NCBI GenBank assembly: GCA_001898095.1
Contig: MKSH01000093.1
Coordinates: forward strand, 1 to 9,310
Reading direction: 5' to 3'
From: Solirubrobacterales bacterium 70-9
GTDB lineage: Bacteria; Actinomycetota; Thermoleophilia; Solirubrobacterales; 70-9
DNA length: 9,310 nucleotides
Below, in pieces: positions 1 through 5,972 of this stretch. The notes below the pieces were generated by a model. The model was not told the origin of the DNA. It made no database searches and was given only the letters and a program-made list of their open reading frames with translations. The stretch's first letter is position 1, and the number at the start of each line of letters is the position of its first letter. The translations under genes and the position numbers were made by a program.

Positions 1-669
1 AAGATGCACTACCGGCTCGGCCTCGCGGTGCCGCTGGTGCTGCGGCTGCCCTCCGGTGGCGGCTTCTCCGGCGGCCCCTTCCACTCGCAGAACCCGGAGG
101 CGTGGTTCATGCACGCGCCGGGGCTGAAGGTCGTCGCTCCGTCGACCCCCGAGGACGCCAAGGGCCTCCTCACCGCGGCGATCCGCGATCCCAACCCGGT
201 CGTCTTCCTCGAGCACAAGCACCTCTACCGCCGGATCAAAGGCGAGGTGCCGGAGGGAGTCTACGAGACCCCGTTCGCAGCCCGCGTCGCCCGCCCCGGC
301 ACCGACCTGACGGTGATCGCCTACGGGGCGATGGTCCACGCCGCGCTGGAGGCGGCCGAGCAGCTCGACGGCGCCTCGATCGAGGTGCTCGACCTGCGCT
401 CGCTGGCGCCGCTCGACGAGGAGGCGATCCTTGCCTCGGTCGCCAAGACCTCGAAGGTGCTGGTCGTCGACGAGGCGAATCGCACCTGCGCCGCCGGCGC
501 CGAGGTGGCCTCGCTGATCGCCGACCGGGGTTTCGAGACGCTCGACGGCCCGGTCCGCCGACTGGCGACGCCCGACGTGCCGATCCCCTTCAGCCCGCCG
601 CTCGAGGGGGCCGTGATCCCGACCGCCCAGCGCATCGCCGAGGCCTGCCGTGAGCTCCTCGACTACTGA
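1..669 (+). CDS. 2-oxoacid dehydrogenase E1 component, beta subunit (partial, N-terminus outside window)
   Basis: This is the beta subunit of the thiamine-diphosphate E1 enzyme of a pyruvate, acetoin or branched-chain 2-oxoacid dehydrogenase complex. With the alpha subunit it decarboxylates the 2-oxoacid and passes the acyl group to lipoyl-E2. The reading frame is open at base 1 and 222 codons remain. Family members are about 325-340 residues, so about 110 N-terminal residues, including part of the pyrimidine-binding domain, are missing. Visible family signatures are VPLVLRLPSGGG, then a glycine-rich stretch leading to HSQNPEAWF, then PGLKVVAPSTPEDAKGLL and PVVFLEHKHLYR. The C-terminal transketolase-like domain follows, with TVIAYGAMVHAALEAA, IEVLDLRSLAPLD and VLVVDEANRTCAAGAEV. 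The stop TGA is at 667-669, and the E2 gene begins 20 bases inside this gene, implying translational coupling. The sequence alone does not separate the pyruvate, acetoin and branched-chain types. Confidence 0.93.
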   Translation, partial: KMHYRLGLAVPLVLRLPSGGGFSGGPFHSQNPEAWFMHAPGLKVVAPSTPEDAKGLLTAAIRDPNPVVFLEHKHLYRRIKGEVPEGVYETPFAARVARPGTDLTVIAYGAMVHAALEAAEQLDGASIEVLDLRSLAPLDEEAILASVAKTSKVLVVDEANRTCAAGAEVASLIADRGFETLDGPVRRLATPDVPIPFSPPLEGAVIPTAQRIAEACRELLDY

Positions 670-1936
670 TCAGGGCCTCGTCGACGTGACGATGCCCCAG
701 ATGGGCACGTCGATGTCGGAGGGGACGATCATCGCCTGGCTGAAGGCGGTCGGCGACGAGGTCGCCGCCGACGAGTCGATCTGCGAAATCTCCACCGACA
801 AGATCGACACCGAGTGCCCGTCGCCCGCGGCCGGGACGCTGGTCGAGATCCTCGCCGAGGTGGAGGAGACGGTCGAGGTCGGGGCGGTGCTGGCGCGCAT
901 CTCCGTCGCCGGTGGCGCACCCGCCCTTGCCGCGCCCGCCGACTCCGGGGCCGAGCCGGCCGCCGCGCCGCCCCCGGAGCCCGCCGCGAACGGCGCCGAC
1001 GGGCTCGCCCCCCGCCCCGCCGACTCCCGCCGTTACTCGCCGCTGGTCCGCCGGATCGCCGCCGAGCACGGCGTCGACCTGACCCGGGTGCCGGGCACGG
1101 GCCGCGGGGACCGGGTGACGAAGAAGGATCTCCTCGCCTGGCTCGAGCAGGGCGGTGGCGCGGCGGCCGAACCGCCCCTGCACAGCGATTCCCCGTACCG
1201 CCCCGACCCCGAGCCGGCCGTCGACGGCGCCGCCACCCCCGCGGCTTCCGCGCCGCCGACCGATCTCGATCAGCTCGGCGGCGTCTCCGAGTCGCTCTCG
1301 CGGATCCGTCGCAGCATCGGCGGGGCGATGCTGCGCTCCCAGCAGACGACCGCCACCTGCCACACCGTGGTCGAGTGCGACTTCAGCGGCGTCGAACGAC
1401 GCCGACGTGAGCTCGGGGTGACCGCCCTGCCGCTGGTCGCCCGCGCGACGATCGACGTGATCCGCCGCTTCCCCGACCTGAACGCGACCCTCGACGGCGA
1501 CACCGTCACCCGCTTCGGCGAGCGCGTGCACCTCGGGATCGCCGTCTCGCTCGGCGAGGAGGGGCTGATCGTGCCGGTCATCCACGACGCGCAGGACCTC
1601 TCGGCGGAGGGGATCGCCGCCCGGATCAGGGACCTCGCGCGGCGCGCCCGCTCGAAGCAGCTGCAGCCCGACGACGTCGCCGGCGCCAGCTTCACGATCA
1701 CCAGCCCGGGCGCCTTCGGGGCGACGATCGCCACGCCCGTGATCAATGCCCCGCAGGTCGGCATCCTCGACATGGAGGCGATCGTCAAGCGACCGGTCGT
1801 GGTCACCGACGAGAACGGTCAGGACTCGATCGCGATCCGGCCGATGGCCAACTTCGTCCTCGGTTGGGATCACCGCGCCATGGATGGCGTGTACGCGGCG
1901 CAGTTCCTCGGCGCGCTGCGCGACGCGGTCGAATAA
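650..1936 (+). CDS. 2-oxoacid dehydrogenase E2 component (dihydrolipoamide acyltransferase)
   Basis: E2 is the core acyltransferase of the complex whose E1 beta gene precedes it; it moves the acyl group from lipoyl-lysine to CoA. The protein has 428 residues in the standard order. One lipoyl domain covers about residues 10-86, with the lipoylation motif STDKID and target Lys51. A linker rich in Ala, Pro and Glu covers about 87-125. A peripheral subunit-binding domain (RRYSPLVRRIAAEHGVDL, then GTGRGDRVTKKDLL) covers about 127-166. A second linker follows, then the catalytic domain from about residue 210 to the end. The active-site motif is DHRAMDG with His408 and Asp412, and SFTITSPGAFG is the usual E2 core motif. 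The GTG start at 650 overlaps the E1 beta end by 20 bases, with a weak GAGG at 640-643. GTG 686 or ATG 692 are possible alternatives, but they would trim the start of the lipoyl domain. No E3 gene follows directly. Confidence 0.94.
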   Translation: MSSSTTDQGLVDVTMPQMGTSMSEGTIIAWLKAVGDEVAADESICEISTDKIDTECPSPAAGTLVEILAEVEETVEVGAVLARISVAGGAPALAAPADSGAEPAAAPPPEPAANGADGLAPRPADSRRYSPLVRRIAAEHGVDLTRVPGTGRGDRVTKKDLLAWLEQGGGAAAEPPLHSDSPYRPDPEPAVDGAATPAASAPPTDLDQLGGVSESLSRIRRSIGGAMLRSQQTTATCHTVVECDFSGVERRRRELGVTALPLVARATIDVIRRFPDLNATLDGDTVTRFGERVHLGIAVSLGEEGLIVPVIHDAQDLSAEGIAARIRDLARRARSKQLQPDDVAGASFTITSPGAFGATIATPVINAPQVGILDMEAIVKRPVVVTDENGQDSIAIRPMANFVLGWDHRAMDGVYAAQFLGALRDAVE

Positions 1937-2101
1937 AGCTGCACCGACGCCCCTCCACCCTGCGGCGTCAGTGTGGGGAGTACGTACGCCGGGGCTGCGG
2001 CCCCGGCGTACGTATGCCCGCGCGCGAACGGATGCAGATGTCGAATTCTGGGGGGCCGATGGGGGGCAACGGTCGCGTCCGGCACCGGGTTGACCGCACG
2101 T
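1937..2101. promoter_or_regulatory. Intergenic region between the dehydrogenase and ABC operons
   Basis: These 165 bases separate two transcription units. The first part holds the hairpin described separately (1981-2014). The second part (2015-2101) must carry the promoter of the ABC/hydrolase operon if that operon is transcribed on its own. It contains two runs of six G (2050-2055 and 2061-2066) separated by CCGAT. A TTGACC at 2090-2095 resembles a -35 box, but no convincing -10 lies at 16-18 bases from it. No clear inverted-repeat operator was found in 2015-2101. The reading frame of the ATPase extends upstream to a GTG at 1973, but translation of that stretch gives a Cys/Arg/Gly-rich sequence unlike any ABC N-terminus and would run through the hairpin, so it is treated as non-coding. 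Confidence 0.5.
1981..2014. terminator. Perfect 15-bp inverted repeat, probable transcription terminator
   Basis: The arms TACGTACGCCGGGGC (1981-1995) and GCCCCGGCGTACGTA (2000-2014) are exact reverse complements around a four-base TGCG loop. The structure starts 45 bases after the E2 stop codon and precedes the ABC operon, which is where a terminator is expected. There is no T-run after it on either strand, so it is not a classical intrinsic terminator. Actinobacteria often use such U-poor hairpins. Because it is symmetrical it could also protect an mRNA end, serve as a protein-binding palindrome, or be a dispersed repeat. The hairpin itself is certain; its role is inferred. Confidence 0.6.
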
Positions 2102-2106
2102 ATGTT
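2101..2106 (+). promoter_or_regulatory. Candidate -10 element (TATGTT)
   Basis: TATGTT fits the actinobacterial TANNNT pattern of a -10 box. It would place the transcription start near 2113-2114, at or next to the in-frame TTG codon at 2114, so the ATPase message could be leaderless or nearly so. In support, there is no good Shine-Dalgarno sequence upstream of any candidate start (ATG 2102, TTG 2105, TTG 2114, TTG 2123). No recognisable -35 lies at the right distance upstream. This is a weak call resting on a six-base match. Confidence 0.2.
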
Positions 2107-3610
2107 GCCCGCCTTGTCCGCGTTGATCGAAACCCGCGACGTGTCGAAGAGCTTCGGCAACAGTCAGGTTCTGAACGCCGTCGACTTCTCACTCGAAGCC
2201 GGTCAGTCGGTGGCGGTGGTGGGGGAGAACGGTGCTGGTAAGTCCACTTTCGCGAAGATCATCACCGGCGTCCTCAGCCCCGACGCGGGCGAACTGATCT
2301 TCGAAAACGAGCCGGTCAGCTTCGGCTCGCCGCGCGACGCGATCAAGGTCGGGGTCGCGCTGATCCCGCAGGAGCTGGCCTACGTCCCGCAGCTCACCGT
2401 GGCCGAGAACCTGCTGGTCAACCGGCTGCCCTCGACCTTCGGCTTCACCTCGCCATCGCACCTCTTCAAGGAGGCCGAACGGCTGTCGAAGGAGTTCGAG
2501 CTCGAGGTGCCGGTGCGACGGCCGATGTCGGAGCTCTCGCTCGCCGATCGCCAGATCGTCGAGATCCTCAAGGCGCTCAGCCGGGACTCGCGGCTGATCG
2601 TCCTCGACGAGCCGACCGCCTCGCTGACCGAGGCGGAAAGCAACCACCTCTACGAGATCCTCGGCCGGCTCGGGGAGCGCGGCCTGGGGATCGTCGCGAT
2701 CTCGCACCGGATGGACGAGGTCTACAAGTTCTTCGGCCGCGCCGACGTCTTCCGCAACGGCGAACGCGTGTTCAGCGGCTCGCCCGACCAGACGCCACGG
2801 GCCGAACTGATCCGGCACATGCTCGGGCGCGAGAAGGAGGAGCTCGAGGACATCGAGACGGCGCCGCGGGGTGCCTCGGTGCTGCGGGTGGAAGCCTGGC
2901 GCAGCGAGGGGATCCCGGAGCTGCGCGATGTCAGCTTCGAGGTCGCCGAGGGCGAGGTGGTCTCGCTGTTCGGGGTCCGCGGGTGCGGCGCGGACACGGT
3001 CGCCGACGGGCTCGCCGGCCGCGGCCGACGGATCGAGGGCGGGCTCGAGGTCTCCGGCAAGGCCGAAGGCATCTTCCGCAACCCCCGCGCGGCGCGCCGG
3101 GCCAAGGTCGGTTTCGTCCCGGCCGAGCGCAAGCGCGACGGACTGGTCCTCGGCCAGTCGATCGAGGCGAACGTCTCCTTCCTGGTGATCGACAGCCTCT
3201 CGGTGGCGGGCTTCGTCCGCGGCCGGGCCCGCCGCAGGCTCGCCGAGGACGCGATCCGCGATTTCGACATCAGGGCCCGCAACGTCAGCCAGGCGGTGGG
3301 GACGCTGTCGGGCGGCAACCAGCAGAAGGTACTGCTGGCGAGCCGGCTGGCGCCGGACCCGACCGTCCTCGTCCTGCACGAGCCCACCCGCGGGGGCGAT
3401 ATCGGTGCCCGGATCGAGATCCACCGGCTCCTGCGCAAGCTGGCGGCGGCCGGGAAGGCGCTGCTGGTGATCACCACCGACGTCGAAGAGGCGGTGGCGA
3501 TCGCCGACCGCCTGCTGATCATGCGCGACGGCCGCCTGGTCGACGAGATGGCGGCCGGCGAGCGCAGCCAGGCGCGGGCGCTGCGCAGCGCGGTCGGGGG
3601 CGGGGCATGA
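2102..3610 (+). CDS. Sugar-type ABC transporter ATP-binding protein with two nucleotide-binding domains (RbsA/MglA class)
   Basis: This cytoplasmic ATPase drives the importer formed with the next two genes. From ATG 2102 it has 502 residues, the usual length for the ribose/galactose/xylose-type family with two fused NBDs. NBD1 is intact: Walker A GENGAGKS (41-48, Lys47), signature LSLADRQ (145-151), Walker B IVLDEP (Asp169, Glu170) and H-loop ISHRMDE (His202). NBD2 starts at about residue 260. Its Walker A position reads GVRGCGAD (291-298), lacking the Lys and Ser/Thr, as is usual for the second NBD in this family. The family-typical VGFVPAERKRDGL and signature LSGGNQQ (402-408) follow. Its Walker B reads VLVLHEPTRGGD: His426 replaces the expected Asp. 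The start is uncertain. ATG 2102 has no clear ribosome site, and TTG 2114 or TTG 2123 would give N-termini closer to RbsA. The stop overlaps the permease start (ATGA). The transported substrate is not evident. Confidence 0.93.
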   Translation: MLPALSALIETRDVSKSFGNSQVLNAVDFSLEAGQSVAVVGENGAGKSTFAKIITGVLSPDAGELIFENEPVSFGSPRDAIKVGVALIPQELAYVPQLTVAENLLVNRLPSTFGFTSPSHLFKEAERLSKEFELEVPVRRPMSELSLADRQIVEILKALSRDSRLIVLDEPTASLTEAESNHLYEILGRLGERGLGIVAISHRMDEVYKFFGRADVFRNGERVFSGSPDQTPRAELIRHMLGREKEELEDIETAPRGASVLRVEAWRSEGIPELRDVSFEVAEGEVVSLFGVRGCGADTVADGLAGRGRRIEGGLEVSGKAEGIFRNPRAARRAKVGFVPAERKRDGLVLGQSIEANVSFLVIDSLSVAGFVRGRARRRLAEDAIRDFDIRARNVSQAVGTLSGGNQQKVLLASRLAPDPTVLVLHEPTRGGDIGARIEIHRLLRKLAAAGKALLVITTDVEEAVAIADRLLIMRDGRLVDEMAAGERSQARALRSAVGGGA

Positions 3611-4611
3611 GCACCGCGACCAGGGACGTCGCCGAGTCCCACGGGATGGCGCGGCGCCGCGACCGACGGTTCGCCGCCAAGGCGCTTGCCAGCCCCTACT
3701 CGGGGACGACGATCCTGCTTGTCGCGCTGGTCGTCTACTTCGCCGCGTCGAGCTCGGAATTCCTCGAAACGTCCAACATCCTGGTGATCCTTGGTGCCGC
3801 CGCGGCGATCGGGATCGTCGCGATCGGCCAGACCTTCGTCGTCGTCTCCGGCGGCTTCGACCTTTCGGTCTCGGGGACCGCGCCGCTGGCCGCGGTCGTC
3901 TTCGGGAAAATCGCCAACGAGGGCAGCGGCATCGTCCCGGCGCTGATCGTCGCGCTTGCCGTCGGGGCCGCGGTCGGCCTTGTCAACGGCTTGATGATCT
4001 CGCGGGCCGGCTTCAACCCGCTGATCGCGACGCTCGGCACCGCCTCGATCACCGGCGGGCTGGCCTTCGTCGTCAGCAAGGGCCTGACGGTCATCTACGA
4101 GGATCGGGCGACGGGCTTCCTCGCGGAACGGAGCATCGGCGAGATCCCCAACCAGGTGTGGGTGTTGCTGATCGTCGCCTGCCTCACCTTCATCGTCCTC
4201 CGCTACACCACCTTCGGCCGTTCGCTCTACTCCCTGGGCGGGAACTGGGAAGCGAGCTGGCTCGCCGGGATGCGAGTGAACCTGCTCTCGACCTCGGTGT
4301 ACGTGATCTGTGGGGTGACCGCGGCGCTCGGTGGCATCGTCATCGCCAGCCAGCTGCTCGCCGCCGACGGTCAGCTGGCCAGTAACTACGCACTGCTCTC
4401 GATCGCCGCGGTGATCCTCGGCGGCGGCTCGCTCACCGGCGGCGAAGGTGGCGTCGTTGGGACGGTGATCGGCGTCCTCGCGCTCGGGGTGCTGACCAAC
4501 GGGATGGCGCTCCTGCACGTCTCGTCCTTCTACCAGGAGATGGCGACCGGGGGCGTACTTCTGCTCGCTGTCGGCCTCGGCCGGATCCGCCAACTGGTGA
4601 ACGTTGCTTAG
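3607..4611 (+). CDS. Sugar-type ABC transporter permease (RbsC class)
   Basis: This is the membrane channel subunit of the importer, presumably acting as a homodimer with the preceding ATPase. It has 334 residues. The ATG overlaps the ATPase stop in an ATGA junction, so the two are translationally coupled. An Arg-rich cytoplasmic tail of about 34 residues (ARRRDRR) precedes the first membrane helix (TTILLVALVVYFAA). Several further hydrophobic helices follow. Family hallmarks are GGFDLSVSGTAPLAAVV (from residue 82; the classic form is GGxDLSVGS), GFNPLIATLGTASITGGLAF, ALGGIVIASQL and ILGGGSLTGGEGG (about 271-281), followed by GTVIGVLALGVLTNGMALL. These place it confidently in the BPD_transp_2/RbsC-like branch rather than the MalFG type. 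Twenty-four bases separate it from the binding-protein gene. Confidence 0.94.
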   Translation: MSTATRDVAESHGMARRRDRRFAAKALASPYSGTTILLVALVVYFAASSSEFLETSNILVILGAAAAIGIVAIGQTFVVVSGGFDLSVSGTAPLAAVVFGKIANEGSGIVPALIVALAVGAAVGLVNGLMISRAGFNPLIATLGTASITGGLAFVVSKGLTVIYEDRATGFLAERSIGEIPNQVWVLLIVACLTFIVLRYTTFGRSLYSLGGNWEASWLAGMRVNLLSTSVYVICGVTAALGGIVIASQLLAADGQLASNYALLSIAAVILGGGSLTGGEGGVVGTVIGVLALGVLTNGMALLHVSSFYQEMATGGVLLLAVGLGRIRQLVNVA

Positions 4612-4624
4612 TACGCGAAAAGAA

Positions 4625-4634
4625 AAGAGGAGAG
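4625..4634 (+). promoter_or_regulatory. Purine-rich ribosome binding site of the substrate-binding protein gene
   Basis: AGAGGAGAGA lies immediately upstream of GTG 4636. Counting from AGGAG (4628-4632) the spacer is only three bases; counting from GAGG (4627-4630) it is five. This supports GTG 4636 over the in-frame GTG 4654, which has no comparable site. The surrounding A-rich leader (4617-4635) is unusual in this GC-rich DNA and should leave the start unstructured and well translated. Confidence 0.65.
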
Positions 4635-4635
4635 A

Positions 4636-5943
4636 GTGGGAAGCAGATCGGGTGTGACGAAGGCGAGGCTGCTGTTCGGAGTGTTGTTCGCCTGTGTGCT
4701 GGCGGTGGCGATCGCCGCCTGTGGATCTTCCGGGTCCGATTCGTCGTCGACGGCGTCGGAATCGACCACCGCGGCCGGCACGGGCAGTGGTTCGGAAACG
4801 GAAACGTCCTCGGATTCCGGCTCCGGAGAAGGAAAGGCCATGCTCGAAGGGGCGAAGGTCGCCTTCGCCAACTACACCGACGCCGCTCCCGTCTACCTCG
4901 AACTGAAAAAGGGCGTCGAGGCGGCGGCCCAGGAAACGGGCGTCGACCTGAGCACCTACGACAACAAGGGCGAAGCGCAGCAGACCCTGCAGAACGCCCA
5001 GCTGATGGCCAACTCGAACCCCGACATGATCATGGACCTGAACCCGGTCGCGGGCACCACCCAGTCGGCCGAAAACATCTTCGAACGGGAAAGCATCCCC
5101 TGCATCGCGGTCAACGTGCCGGGCTCCGGCTACTGCCCTTGGATCGATCTCAGCAATCAGGCGCTGGGCACCGAAATGGCGAAAGTCGTCGCCAAAGAAG
5201 CCGACGCGAAGGGCTGGAAAGCTGAAGACATCGAGGTGATCCTGGTCCAGAGCGCGGGTCTCGGGCCGGCGGTCAACTCCAGCATCGGCTTCTACTACGA
5301 AGAACTCTCGAAGCTGATCCCGGGCCTGCCGAAGGTCGATTCGTTCAAATCCATCGGTCCTGAAACGACGACGATCGGCGACTCCGTGGTGCAGGTCAAC
5401 GGCGAAGCGCTTCGGCAGCCGAGCTTCGAAGCTGTGCAGAACGCCCTCCAGGGCATCCCCGCAGACAAACACCTGATCGTCTACTCGATCAGCGACGAAT
5501 CCTCGCTCGGCGCCTACACCGCCGTCCAGCGCGCCGGCCGTCAGGACGACTTGCTGATCACCGGCCTCGCGGGCAGCGAAGAAGGCCTCGAACAGCTGCG
5601 CAACAACCCCGCCTGGGTGGCCGAGGGCGACGTCTTCTTCTCCCACTGGGGCGAGTACCTGATGGCGATGGCCGCGGCGATGATGGAAGGGCAGGAAACG
5701 CCCGACATGACGGCCGCGCCGATCGCGACGGAGACGAAGAAGCTGACGATCAAGGGCACCGGGATCGTCCCGATCAGCACCTATTACAAACCGAACTCGG
5801 TGCAGCCGTACCGGCTGCCGCCTCTGCAGCCGGAGGAAGAAGCGGTGACCAGCGCCGGCGAATCGGGGACGGTCGGCAACCAGTACCTGGAAAAGACCGG
5901 CGTGTTGCAGCTGTTCGGCAACGTCACCGGCCTCGAAAAATAG
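4636..5943 (+). CDS. ABC transporter substrate-binding lipoprotein (sugar-type periplasmic binding protein domain)
   Basis: This exported lipoprotein captures the substrate outside the membrane and delivers it to the permease encoded just upstream. It has 435 residues from GTG 4636. A basic N-terminus and hydrophobic core end in the lipobox AIAAC, with the lipidated Cys29. A flexible Ser/Thr/Gly/Glu-rich linker (about 30-67) follows, as in many actinobacterial binding proteins. The mature domain starts near GAKVAFANYTDAAPVY and shows type I periplasmic-binding-protein features (Peripla_BP_4-like): PDMIMDLNPVAGTTQSAENI, LIVYSISDESSLGAYTAVQ and LLITGLAGSEEGL. Cys156 and Cys167 are close in sequence and could form a disulfide. 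The ligand cannot be read from the sequence. Codon use differs from the neighbours: by hand count about 30 of 36 Glu codons are GAA, while flanking genes prefer GAG, which fits strong expression. A 29-base gap leads to the hydrolase gene. Confidence 0.92.
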   Translation: MGSRSGVTKARLLFGVLFACVLAVAIAACGSSGSDSSSTASESTTAAGTGSGSETETSSDSGSGEGKAMLEGAKVAFANYTDAAPVYLELKKGVEAAAQETGVDLSTYDNKGEAQQTLQNAQLMANSNPDMIMDLNPVAGTTQSAENIFERESIPCIAVNVPGSGYCPWIDLSNQALGTEMAKVVAKEADAKGWKAEDIEVILVQSAGLGPAVNSSIGFYYEELSKLIPGLPKVDSFKSIGPETTTIGDSVVQVNGEALRQPSFEAVQNALQGIPADKHLIVYSISDESSLGAYTAVQRAGRQDDLLITGLAGSEEGLEQLRNNPAWVAEGDVFFSHWGEYLMAMAAAMMEGQETPDMTAAPIATETKKLTIKGTGIVPISTYYKPNSVQPYRLPPLQPEEEAVTSAGESGTVGNQYLEKTGVLQLFGNVTGLEK

Positions 5944-5960
5944 TCGCGCGGCGACGGACG

Positions 5961-5967
5961 AAGGAGG
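5961..5967 (+). promoter_or_regulatory. Strong Shine-Dalgarno sequence of the DMFase-like gene
   Basis: AAGGAGG is a near-perfect anti-16S match and lies five bases before GTG 5973. It fixes the start of the downstream gene at this GTG. It is the best ribosome binding site in the window, indicating that the hydrolase is meant to be translated efficiently from the operon message. Confidence 0.8.
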
Positions 5968-5972
5968 ACACG

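Noticed and set aside
590..1873. A 427-codon minus-strand frame opposite the E2 gene.
   Set aside because: It mirrors the E2 coding frame and has low-complexity composition; the plus-strand protein carries all expected E2 motifs.
2050..2066. Two runs of six G separated by CCGAT, considered as a G-quadruplex or ribosome binding site.
   Set aside because: Only two G-tracts are present, so a stable quadruplex would need each to split. They are 35 or more bases from the likely start codons, too far to act as a Shine-Dalgarno.
1973..2101. A 43-codon N-terminal extension of the ABC ATPase starting at GTG 1973.
   Set aside because: It would be translated through the hairpin, is Cys/Arg/Gly-rich, and makes the protein longer than the family norm, whereas starting near 2102-2123 gives the usual length.
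2722..5646. A 974-codon open frame on the minus strand spanning the ATPase, permease and binding-protein genes.
   Set aside because: It runs antisense to three well-recognised genes and its translation is a low-complexity Arg/Asp/Gly-rich sequence with no domain. Long antisense frames are expected in GC-rich coding DNA.
5943..5955. A small hairpin (GTCGC, loop GCG, GCGAC) right after the binding-protein stop codon, considered as a terminator or attenuator.
   Set aside because: The stem is only five base pairs, lacks a T-run and is followed at once by a strong ribosome binding site. Such short repeats are common by chance at this GC content.
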